This document shows, one piece after another, positions 1 through 6,084 of a stretch of DNA of 13,233 bases. Numbering within the stretch: position 1 is the stretch's first letter; each line of letters starts with the position of its first letter. The position numbers and the translations under genes were made by a program. The DNA comes from Rugosibacter sp. (GTDB lineage Bacteria > Pseudomonadota > Gammaproteobacteria > Burkholderiales > Rhodocyclaceae): contig JALRCC010000181.1 of NCBI GenBank assembly GCA_023257495.1, positions 1 through 13,233 on the forward strand, read 5' to 3'. The notes beneath the pieces were generated by a model. It did no database searches. It was not told the origin of the DNA and saw only the letters and a list, made by a program, of their open reading frames with translations.

Positions 1-2
1 TG

Positions 3-65
3 CTCACGGCACTGATCGGCGTGCCTGCATTTTTGTTTCTGCTGGGCCGCGAAAAACATGCATGA
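3..65 (+). CDS. btuC: C-terminal end of a FecCD-family ABC permease, probably BtuC
   Basis: Only the last 20 codons lie in the window; the gene begins upstream. The visible residues, LTALIGVPAFLFLLGREKHA then TGA, match the usual C-terminus of FecCD/BtuC permeases, where a conserved LIGAP-F-L segment closes the last transmembrane helix and a short basic tail follows. The family forms the membrane channel of vitamin B12, haem or siderophore importers. Assignment to B12 rests on the downstream ATPase and cobalamin genes. Its stop overlaps the start of the ATPase gene by 8 bp, which implies translational coupling. A siderophore permease cannot be excluded from 20 residues. Confidence 0.7.
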   Translation, partial: LTALIGVPAFLFLLGREKHA

Positions 66-879
66 CGCCATCCGCATGGCACCACTGATTTTCGCCCGAG
101 ATTTATCGGTGCGCATTGGTGGTCACGACATTTGCCGGACGCTGAACTGGCAGGTAAACCCCGGCGAACGCTGGGCAATCCTGGGCAAAAATGGTGTCGG
201 CAAATCGACGCTGCTCACTACGCTGGCCGGCCTGCGGCCAGCCGCTTGCGGGCAGATCACCGTGTGCGGCGTCAACATCGCCGTATCACCAACGCCGACT
301 TTTGCGCCGACTTTTCACCGTGAAATGCAACGCACCCTGGCCCAACGGCGCGGCTATCTCACCCAGCATCACAGCGACCCCTTTCCCTCGACCGTGCTGG
401 AAACGGCGCTGATCGGCCGCCATCCGCATCTGGGACGATGGGATTGGGAGTCTGCCGCCGATCACGCCATCGCCCATGCCGCACTGGCAAAAGTCGATCT
501 CGCCGAACTTGTTGAACGCGAAGTACAGACGCTATCCGGTGGCGAACGGCAACGGCTGGCGGTGGCGCAGTTGTTGGTCCAGCAGCCGCAGCTTTTCCTA
601 CTTGACGAGCCGCTCACGCATCTCGATCTAGCGCATCAGGTCGCGGTGATGGAACTGTTCCGGCAGCGAACGCAAAGCGATGCGGCCATGGTTGCCGTGT
701 TGCATGATCCCGGTTTTGCCGTGCGCTATTGTGAGCACGCGCTGCTCTTGTTCGGTGACGGTGAATGGCTGGCCGGACCAAGCCGCGACATCATTACCGC
801 AAAACACCTTGGCCGACTTTATGGCTATCCGCTGCGCGAAATTTGCAGCGGCAATGACCGCTGGTTCATCCCTTGTTGA
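58..879 (+). CDS. btuD: ABC transporter ATP-binding protein, BtuD/FecE type (corrinoid import)
   Basis: 273-residue ATPase expected to power import of cobalamin or cobinamide through the BtuC permease ending just before it. Visible motifs: Walker A GKNGVGKST (residues 43-51), Q-loop glutamine in YLTQ (near 103), signature LSGGERQR (159-166), Walker B LFLLDEP (179-185), D-loop THLD (187-190) and switch histidine in VLHD (216). All catalytic elements are intact. A second ATG at position 76 (residue 7) is an alternative start; 58 overlaps the permease stop and fits coupled translation. Residues about 76-86 (VSPTPTFAPTF) look like extra sequence where relatives have a short loop before the Q-loop; the DNA there holds two tandem copies of a motif that recurs across the window. 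The B12 substrate is inferred from neighbouring cobA, cobB and bluB; iron-chelate ATPases are close relatives. Confidence 0.85.
   Translation: MHDAIRMAPLIFARDLSVRIGGHDICRTLNWQVNPGERWAILGKNGVGKSTLLTTLAGLRPAACGQITVCGVNIAVSPTPTFAPTFHREMQRTLAQRRGYLTQHHSDPFPSTVLETALIGRHPHLGRWDWESAADHAIAHAALAKVDLAELVEREVQTLSGGERQRLAVAQLLVQQPQLFLLDEPLTHLDLAHQVAVMELFRQRTQSDAAMVAVLHDPGFAVRYCEHALLLFGDGEWLAGPSRDIITAKHLGRLYGYPLREICSGNDRWFIPC
281..303 (+). repeat. Copy 1 of a dispersed 23-bp repeat, inside btuD
   Basis: Left box CCGTATCACCAAC joined to right box GCCGACTTTT. By hand alignment it is identical at 22 of 23 positions to the copy at 5482-5504, which lies in a gene of opposite orientation. Here it is read in the frame giving VSPTPTF. 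Confidence 0.85.
306..315 (+). repeat. Half copy of the dispersed repeat, in tandem with copy 1
   Basis: A second exact GCCGACTTTT right box starts 12 bp after the first (294-303), making a tandem 12-bp duplication that codes for TPTF then APTF in BtuD. There is no left box. Confidence 0.75.
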
Positions 880-892
880 AACCGTAAACCTC

Positions 893-1489
893 ATGACCGA
901 CCCGACCCGACACGCCGCGCGCATGCAGCGCAAAAAACAGATCATCGATGAAAAAATTGCCGAGGCTGGCGAGGCACGCGGCTTGCTGCTGGTCAATACC
1001 GGCATTGGCAAGGGCAAAAGCTCCGCTGCCTTTGGCGTGCTGGCGCGCGCGCTGGGTCATGGCTTCAGGGCCGGTGTCGTGCAATTTGTCAAAAGCCGCA
1101 CCGATACCGGCGAAGAAGGCTTCTTCCGTCGCCAGCCGAATGTCGAATGGCATGTGATGGGCGAAGGCTTCACCTGGGAGACACAGGACAAGGAAAAGGA
1201 TGCCCGGGCCGCCCAAGCGGCGTGGCACCAGAGCCGACTTTTCCTTGCCGACCCGACCATTCAGCTGGTGATTCTGGACGAACTCACCTACGCCTTCAAG
1301 TATGGCTGGCTCGAACTCGATGATGTGCTGGCTGATCTTGCGGCACGTCCGCCGATGCAGCACGTCATCATCACCGGCCGCGCCGCGCCGGAAAAACTCA
1401 TCGCCGCAGCCGATACGGTCACCGACATGAGCCTCGTCAAACATGCGTTCAAGTCCGGCGTCCAGGCCATGCCCGGGGTGGAGTTCTGA
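893..1489 (+). CDS. cobA: Cob(I)alamin/cob(I)yrinic acid a,c-diamide adenosyltransferase, CobA/CobO/BtuR type
   Basis: 198-residue cytoplasmic enzyme that transfers the 5'-deoxyadenosyl group from ATP to the Co(I) of corrinoids, used in both synthesis and salvage. Features: basic N-terminus, P-loop TGIGKGKSS (residues 36-44), the core AAFGVLARALGHG, the acidic strand LVILDELTYA (125-134), and the family C-terminus HAFKSGVQAMPGVEF (184-198). The P-loop has Ile38 where many relatives have Asn. The start ATG at 893 is chosen because it gives the family length; the frame is open further upstream but that region overlaps btuD. It begins 13 bp after the btuD stop, with no strong Shine-Dalgarno. Its TGA overlaps the next gene's ATG in TGATG. 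Placement between the importer and cobB suggests imported corrinoids are adenosylated directly. Confidence 0.93.
   Translation: MTDPTRHAARMQRKKQIIDEKIAEAGEARGLLLVNTGIGKGKSSAAFGVLARALGHGFRAGVVQFVKSRTDTGEEGFFRRQPNVEWHVMGEGFTWETQDKEKDARAAQAAWHQSRLFLADPTIQLVILDELTYAFKYGWLELDDVLADLAARPPMQHVIITGRAAPEKLIAAADTVTDMSLVKHAFKSGVQAMPGVEF
1220..1242 (+). repeat. Copy of the dispersed 23-bp repeat, inside cobA
   Basis: GCGTGGCACCAGA followed by an exact GCCGACTTTT, about 19 of 23 positions matching the consensus. It is read in the frame giving WHQSRLF, so the reading frame differs from that used in btuD. Confidence 0.7.
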
Positions 1490-2838
1490 TGGCGGCCACT
1501 TTACTCATCGCTGCACCCGCTTCGGGTCAGGGCAAGACCAGCATCGTCGCCGGCCTTGCCCGCCTGTACGCACGACAGGGCCAGCGCGTGCGGGTCTTCA
1601 AGTGCGGGCCGGATTTTCTCGACCCGATGATTCACGCCGTGGCTTCCGGCGCGCCGTGTGAAAACCTCGACCTGTGGATGTGCGGCGAAGCCGATGCCGC
1701 CTGGCGTCTGGCGCGCGCCGCGCAGAATGCGGATGTCATTCTGGTCGAAGGCGTGATGGGACTGTTCGACGGCGCGCCATCCGCCGCCGACATCGCACAC
1801 CGCTTTGGCCTGCCGGTACTGGCGGTGATCGATGCGGGCAGCATGGCGCAAACCTTTGGCGCCGTCGCCCACGGTCTGGCTACCTACCAGCCAGACCTGC
1901 CGTTTTACGGCGCGCTGGCCAACCGCGTGGCAAGCAGCGGCCACGCCGAGATGCTGGCGGAAAGCATGCCGCCAACGCTGCGCTGGTGCGGTTCGGTGCC
2001 ACGCGATGAAGCGGCGACCCTGCCCGAACGGCATCTGGGATTGCATCAGGCCGCGGAAATTGTGGACCTGATGGCACGCCTCGATCGCATGGCCGACCAT
2101 CTGGAAAAAACCCCGCTGGCAGCCCTTGCCCTGCCCTCTGCCGCCGTCTCACCAACGCGCCCCGCAGGAAGTACCCTTGGGGTGCCGAGTTTTCCCGCAC
2201 CGACGAGCTTGCCTACCCAACCGGCACACCCCCTGCCGCTGCGCGGCGTCACGATTGCCATCGCCCGCGATGCCGCGTTCTGTTTTATCTACCCGGCGAA
2301 TCTCGAATCGCTCGAAGCGCTCGGCGCACGGCTCGCCTTCTTTTCACCACTTGCCGGTGAAATGCTTCCCGCGTGCGATGCGCTCTGGCTGCCCGGCGGC
2401 TATCCGGAACTGCACGCCGCAACGCTTTCCCAACGCAGTGACTTATTTACCCAACTGCATCAGCACGTGCAGTCAGGCAAGCCGCTGCTCGCCGAATGTG
2501 GCGGCATGATGGTGCTCTTCGACACCCTTGCTGACAAAGAAGGCAAGACACATCCCATGGCCAGGCTGCTCCCCGGCCAAGTCATCATGCAAGAGCGGCT
2601 CACCGCGCTTGGCGGGCAGGAGGCCGATCTGCCCGAAGGCACGCTGCGCGGTCACACCTTTCATTACTCCAGAACAGAAACGCCTTTGGCACCCATCACC
2701 CACGCCCGCCGCCAGCGCCCGCTCGCTGGTAAAACACAGGGCGAAGCGATTTACCGCAGTCAACGCCTGACCGCTTCTTACGTTCACTTTTATTTCCCCT
2801 CCAACCCCACAGCAGTCGCCGCCTTGTTTCTGCCTTGA
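1489..2838 (+). CDS. cobB: Cobyrinate a,c-diamide synthase (CobB/CbiA), glutamine-dependent
   Basis: 449-residue enzyme that amidates the a and c side chains of (hydrogeno)cobyrinate using ATP and glutamine. The N-terminal dethiobiotin-synthetase-like domain has the P-loop ASGQGKTS (11-18), the FKCGPDFLDP segment (37-46) and ILVEGVMGLFDG (84-95). The C-terminal class I glutamine amidotransferase-like domain has LWLPGGYPELH (299-309), nucleophile Cys337 in AECGGMM, RGHTFHYS (387-394) and the likely catalytic His433 in YVHFYFPS. The ATG overlaps the cobA stop by one base. An unusual Pro/Ala/Ser-rich linker spans residues about 205-250 between the domains; its DNA contains a split copy of the dispersed repeat. 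CobB (aerobic) and CbiA (anaerobic) names are interchangeable here, as no ring-contraction gene is visible to decide the pathway. Confidence 0.93.
   Translation: MAATLLIAAPASGQGKTSIVAGLARLYARQGQRVRVFKCGPDFLDPMIHAVASGAPCENLDLWMCGEADAAWRLARAAQNADVILVEGVMGLFDGAPSAADIAHRFGLPVLAVIDAGSMAQTFGAVAHGLATYQPDLPFYGALANRVASSGHAEMLAESMPPTLRWCGSVPRDEAATLPERHLGLHQAAEIVDLMARLDRMADHLEKTPLAALALPSAAVSPTRPAGSTLGVPSFPAPTSLPTQPAHPLPLRGVTIAIARDAAFCFIYPANLESLEALGARLAFFSPLAGEMLPACDALWLPGGYPELHAATLSQRSDLFTQLHQHVQSGKPLLAECGGMMVLFDTLADKEGKTHPMARLLPGQVIMQERLTALGGQEADLPEGTLRGHTFHYSRTETPLAPITHARRQRPLAGKTQGEAIYRSQRLTASYVHFYFPSNPTAVAALFLP
2144..2193 (+). repeat. Split copy of the dispersed repeat with an internal hairpin, in the cobB linker
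   Basis: Left box CCGTCTCACCAACGC (2144-2158) matches the consensus at 14 of 15 positions. Right box GCCGAGTTTT (2184-2193) matches at 9 of 10. They are separated by 25 bp. The inserted stretch is bounded by GCGCCCC and GGGGTGC, which can pair over 7 positions (one G-T), closing a loop of about 15 nt. It codes for part of the low-complexity linker of CobB. Confidence 0.6.
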
Positions 2839-2840
2839 AC

Positions 2841-3515
2841 ATGGAAAATTCCAACGCTTTCGATAAGGCAGCCATCGACGCGATTTATCACACCATCCAC
2901 AGCCGTCGCGACATCCGCGAATTCGCCCCTGGCCCATTGCCGGATGGCCTGCTGGAGCGGCTCTACGCCGCCGCCCACGCTGCGCCCTCGGTCGGCTACA
3001 TGCAGCCCTGGCGCTTGATCCACGTCAGCGACGCAGCCCTGCGCGAAGGCATGGCGCAACTCGTCGAAGAAGAACGACTACGCACCGCTGCCGAACTGCC
3101 GACCCGCACAGCAGAGTTTCTCAAACTCAAAGTAGAAGGCATCAAAACCTGTGCCGAAGTCGTTGTCGTGGCACTCATGGATGGTTGCGAAAACCACCTG
3201 TTCGGCAAGCGCACGCTGCCTGAAATGGCGCTTGCCTCCGCTGCCTGCGCCATTCAAAACATGTGGCTGGCGGCACGCGCCGAAGGTATTGGCCTGGGCT
3301 GGGTCTCCTTTTTCGAACCCGCAGCACTCGCTCGTCTGTTTGTCATGCCGCCGGGTGCAAAACCCATTGCCATCCTGTGCCTCGGCCATGTCGCTGAATT
3401 CTCTGCCCAACCCACGTTAGAAACGCTTGGCTGGGGTCAGCGCCTGCCGATTGAATCGGTCGTATTTGAAAACTGCTGGCCTGCGGATGCGCAGCCAACC
3501 CCAACGGCTTATTGA
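2841..3515 (+). CDS. bluB: 5,6-dimethylbenzimidazole synthase BluB
   Basis: 224-residue flavin-destroying enzyme of the nitroreductase fold that uses oxygen to convert reduced FMN into 5,6-dimethylbenzimidazole, the lower ligand of cobalamin. Family hallmarks: SRRDIREF near the N-terminus, with Asp24 at the position of the catalytic Asp of the rhizobial enzyme; AAPSVGYMQPWRLIHV (47-62); and GLGWVSFFEP (151-160), with Ser156 matching the conserved active-site Ser. Length is close to the usual 225 or so residues. The ATG at 2841 lies 2 bp after the cobB stop; a TTG at 2835 overlapping that stop is an in-frame alternative that adds two residues. No clear Shine-Dalgarno is seen, so coupled translation is likely. 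Its presence implies an aerobic or microaerobic lifestyle. Confidence 0.95.
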   Translation: MENSNAFDKAAIDAIYHTIHSRRDIREFAPGPLPDGLLERLYAAAHAAPSVGYMQPWRLIHVSDAALREGMAQLVEEERLRTAAELPTRTAEFLKLKVEGIKTCAEVVVVALMDGCENHLFGKRTLPEMALASAACAIQNMWLAARAEGIGLGWVSFFEPAALARLFVMPPGAKPIAILCLGHVAEFSAQPTLETLGWGQRLPIESVVFENCWPADAQPTPTAY

Positions 3516-3596
3516 ACAATCTGCGCAATTGTCACCGGCACTCCACCGCAAGTTGTGCAAGAATTAACGGGTCTGTCACTACCGAAAGAGAATCCC

Positions 3597-4214
3597 ATGA
3601 ACAACTCCAACCGTACCACCTCCTTTGCAACAGCATCTCTACTCAGTCTTTTCATAGCAGCGTCCTGTGTGAGTACCTCAGCGCACGCAGACAAACCCGA
3701 ATGGGCCGGCAATGGTGGCAATGGTGACCATGGTGACAGCGGCAAACACTCCAAACACGACAGCCGCGATGACTTCAGCAGGGATGATCAACGACACAAC
3801 GGTGGAAAAAAAGATAAGCATCGCCACCATGATGAGGATGATTACCCACGCGACCGCAGAGATGATGACCGAGCCTCGCGTGATGGCTCGCGCATCTCGA
3901 TCAATGCCTATTTCGATGATCGCGAGCGCGACTATGCCCGCAGCTATTATCGTGAAGAATTCAGCCGGGGTAACTGCCCTCCTGGTCTCGCCAAAAAACA
4001 TAATGGTTGCCTGCCACCTGGCCAGGCAAAGAAGTGGCATCGCGGGGCGCGACTGCCCAGCAGTGTGGTGTACTACCCCGTCCCCAACGAAGTGATGATT
4101 CATTTGCGCCCGGCACCTGCCGGTCATAAATATGTCCGCGTTGCCTCGGACATCCTGTTGATTGCCGTTGGCTCCAGCATGGTAGTCGACGCCATTGAAG
4201 ATTTAGGCCGGTAA
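3597..4214 (+). CDS. Secreted His/Asp-rich RcnB/CigR-family protein
   Basis: 205 residues from the ATG at 3597, preceded by a GAAAGAGAA ribosome-binding site; an ATG 42 bp upstream is in frame but would bury the signal peptide. Residues 1-31 form a signal peptide ending AHA before DKPEW. Residues about 40-92 are very hydrophilic, rich in His, Asp, Lys and Arg with short runs such as HSKHDSRDD and KHRHHDEDD, a composition suited to metal binding. The C-terminal half has NCPPGLAKKHNGCLPPGQAK (127-146), a Cys-containing repeat typical of CigR-like proteins, then YVRVASDILLIAVGSSMVVD (179-198), typical of the RcnB domain. RcnB in E. coli is a periplasmic factor in nickel and cobalt homeostasis; CigR in Salmonella is linked to virulence control. 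A cobalt role here is inferred from the location behind the B12 operon and is not demonstrated. Confidence 0.75.
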   Translation: MNNSNRTTSFATASLLSLFIAASCVSTSAHADKPEWAGNGGNGDHGDSGKHSKHDSRDDFSRDDQRHNGGKKDKHRHHDEDDYPRDRRDDDRASRDGSRISINAYFDDRERDYARSYYREEFSRGNCPPGLAKKHNGCLPPGQAKKWHRGARLPSSVVYYPVPNEVMIHLRPAPAGHKYVRVASDILLIAVGSSMVVDAIEDLGR

Positions 4215-4242
4215 TCAACAGTTGCATTTTTAGATAGTCACT

Positions 4243-4264
4243 TCAAGCTTTGCCAGAAGCTTGA
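4243..4264 (+). repeat. Short perfect inverted repeat downstream of the RcnB/CigR gene
   Basis: TCAAGCTT (4243-4250) and AAGCTTGA (4257-4264) pair perfectly over 8 bp around a 6-nt loop. It lies just before a longer terminator-like stem and has no U-tract of its own, so it may be an RNA 3'-end element or an operator. Confidence 0.5.
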
Positions 4265-4270
4265 TACAAC

Positions 4271-4311
4271 GCCCTGCAATATCAGCTACGCGTCTATTGA
4301 TATTGCAGGGC
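4271..4311 (+). terminator. Probable transcription terminator (14-bp perfect stem)
   Basis: GCCCTGCAATATCA (4271-4284) pairs perfectly with TGATATTGCAGGGC (4298-4311) around a 13-nt loop and is followed by ATTTCGTTT and further T-rich sequence. It sits 57 bp after the RcnB/CigR stop and 41 bp before the next start, so it would separate the upstream transcript from the EamA gene. The T-tract is imperfect, so partial read-through is possible. Confidence 0.65.
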
Positions 4312-4351
4312 ATTTCGTTTCCCGCTTTTATTTTTCCATCCTGAGCCTGCT

Positions 4352-5221
4352 GTGAATATTGTCCTTCGTTACCACAAAATCTTCCTCGTCATCTTGATCC
4401 TGATCTGGGGCATGGGCTATCCCGTCATGAAGGTTGGGCTGGCCTATTGCCCACCCCTGATTTTTGCCGGCTTGCGCGCCATGCTGGGCGGTCTCGCTCT
4501 GGCAATACTGGCCCTGCACAGTGGGGAAGCATTGAATTTTGGTGACAACTGGCGTGCCATGCTTGCCTCGCTCGTTTTCAACGTGCTGCTGTTTTTCGGG
4601 TCTTCGGCCATTGCCATCAAATTTTTACCGTCCGGCATTGCTTCCATTTTGCTATACGCCCAACCCATCATGGTCGGCGTTCTGGCTCATTTCCTGCTCG
4701 GTGAAATTCTGACTCGCCGCAAACTGATTGGTTTACTGGTCGGCTTTTTGGGGGTCGCCATCATTAGCTACAAAGGGCTTACCGGCGACTTATCCCTCTA
4801 TGGCATCGGCATGGGGTTGCTCTCTGCACTGGGCTGGGCAATCGGCACCGTCTCCATCAAACGCAAAAATCCGCGTTCGATTTACTGGTTTATTTCCCTG
4901 CCGTTTCTCGCCGGGGGGTTCTCGCTTTGCCTCATCGGTTTTGCATTGGGCGAAAGGCTCCATGAGATTGTCTGGAACACACCCTTCATAGTCACCCTGT
5001 TGTGGGGCTCCATCATTGGTCTGGCCACCTCGTGGGTGATCTGGTTCAACCTGGTCAAAACAGGCGATGCCAGCACACTCTCGGCCAATACTTTTTTAGT
5101 GCCCGTGGTCTCCATGGTCGGTGGCGCAGTGCTGTTAAATGAATCCGTTCCGCTCAGCCTTTTCGTTGGCGGCACATTGGTGGTCTACAGTATTTACCTG
5201 GTTAACCGCTCAGTGCCTTAA
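4352..5221 (+). CDS. EamA-family (DMT superfamily) membrane transporter
   Basis: 289-residue hydrophobic protein with about ten predicted membrane helices in two EamA repeats. The first starts FLVILILIWGMGYPVMKVGL (12-31) and includes the LRAMLGG segment; repeat ends show the family pattern in LLYAQPIMVGVLAHFLLGEI and the second-half equivalent with LLNES. It starts at GTG 4352, chosen because it gives the normal family N-terminus right before helix 1; there is no convincing Shine-Dalgarno. It stands alone on the plus strand after a terminator and converges with the btuF-type genes. EamA proteins export or import amino acids, nucleotides and other small metabolites; the substrate cannot be read from sequence. 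A second, divergent EamA gene lies in the btuF operon. Confidence 0.88.
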   Translation: MNIVLRYHKIFLVILILIWGMGYPVMKVGLAYCPPLIFAGLRAMLGGLALAILALHSGEALNFGDNWRAMLASLVFNVLLFFGSSAIAIKFLPSGIASILLYAQPIMVGVLAHFLLGEILTRRKLIGLLVGFLGVAIISYKGLTGDLSLYGIGMGLLSALGWAIGTVSIKRKNPRSIYWFISLPFLAGGFSLCLIGFALGERLHEIVWNTPFIVTLLWGSIIGLATSWVIWFNLVKTGDASTLSANTFLVPVVSMVGGAVLLNESVPLSLFVGGTLVVYSIYLVNRSVP

Positions 5222-5268
5222 ACCAGAAAACAAACGCAGCAAATAACGCCGTTGGTGCAGCAAGATTT

Positions 5269-6084
5269 TTATGCTTTTTGCGCCCACGCCTGAATGATTT
5301 TTGCCATCTGCGGCAAGCCTTCTTCTATCGCTGCCAGGCCGGGCGAGAGAATGTAGGCGGACTTGATCTCCTGGACTTCGTTATTTGCTAGCGCGGGAAA
5401 ATCCAATCCGTCAAACCGTTCAAAAAAACGCGTCGGCTGAAATTTCTTGCCGCACCAAGAGGCAAAAACAATGTCCGGACGCCGTATCACCAGCGCCGAC
5501 TTTTCAGCAATGATACGCTCCTTTGCACTGCGCTTTTGCGCAAGCTCGGCAAAAATATCGTCCCCTCCGGCGAGGGTCATGAGCTCGGAGACCCATTGAA
5601 TGCCGCTAATCATCGGCTCATCCCATTCCTCAAAATACACCCGCGGGCGGCGCGGCAAAGTGGTGGCCGCCTCACGCACTCCGGCCATCTGCGCTTCGAG
5701 TTTTGCCACCAGCTGCGCTGCGCGCTCTTGTGCGCCGACCAAATGACCGACTGTCGTGATCATGGCCAAAATATCGGCCACGCTGCGTTGGTTAAAGTGA
5801 TGCACGGCAATGCCCGCCTTCACCAGATCACGGCAGATATCCGCCTGCAAATCAGAGAACGCCAGCACCAGATCAGGCTTTACCGCCAGAATTTTGTCGA
5901 TGCGTGCAGTTGAAAAACCGCTGATCTTGGGTTTTTCTTTGCGCGCCCGCGCAGGCCGCGTGGTGAAACCTGAAATACCGACCACGCGCGCTTCCTCCCC
6001 CAAAGCGTAGAGCACCTCGACGGATTCAGTGGATAAGCAGGCGATGCGCTGCGGCAGATAGGCGGACTTTGATGCCATGTTCAT
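5269..6084 (-). CDS. Leaderless BtuF-like cobalamin-binding protein
   Basis: 271-residue protein of the helical-backbone substrate-binding fold (BtuF/FhuD type): RIACLSTESVEVLYALGEEA (13-32), AVKPDLVLAF (67-76), YFEEWDEPMISGIQWVSELM (150-169), LAGGDDIF, and RRPDIVFASWCGKKF (201-215). It has no signal peptide: the N-terminus MNMASKSAYLPQ is polar and leads straight into the first beta strand, and the second in-frame ATG at 6078 does not change this. It may therefore act in the cytoplasm or be exported by an unrecognised route. Its ATG overlaps the TGA of the upstream btuF in an ATGA. It retains the fold motifs but shares modest similarity with its neighbour, so it is an old paralogue. A corrinoid ligand is inferred from context; haem or siderophore is possible. 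Confidence 0.8.
   Translation of the reverse strand: MNMASKSAYLPQRIACLSTESVEVLYALGEEARVVGISGFTTRPARARKEKPKISGFSTARIDKILAVKPDLVLAFSDLQADICRDLVKAGIAVHHFNQRSVADILAMITTVGHLVGAQERAAQLVAKLEAQMAGVREAATTLPRRPRVYFEEWDEPMISGIQWVSELMTLAGGDDIFAELAQKRSAKERIIAEKSALVIRRPDIVFASWCGKKFQPTRFFERFDGLDFPALANNEVQEIKSAYILSPGLAAIEEGLPQMAKIIQAWAQKA
5482..5504 (+). repeat. Copy of the dispersed 23-bp repeat, antisense within the btuF paralogue
   Basis: CCGTATCACCAGC then GCCGACTTTT, 22 of 23 identical to the btuD copy. The host gene is on the minus strand and reads the complement as EKSALVIRR, so the repeat keeps plus-strand polarity regardless of transcription. Confidence 0.85.

Noticed and set aside
628..1444. Long minus-strand open frames opposite btuD and cobA (129 and 192 codons)
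   Set aside because: They lie antisense to genes with complete family motifs, have no recognisable domain, and are typical shadow frames in GC-rich coding DNA.
3529..3570. Candidate promoter before the RcnB/CigR gene (TTGTCA at 3529)
   Set aside because: No acceptable -10 hexamer at 16-18 bp spacing, so I did not list it.
3678..4127. Minus-strand hydrophobic frame of 149 codons opposite the RcnB/CigR gene
   Set aside because: The complement of His/Asp-rich codons gives Val/Ile/Met-rich sequence automatically. No start context and no family resemblance.
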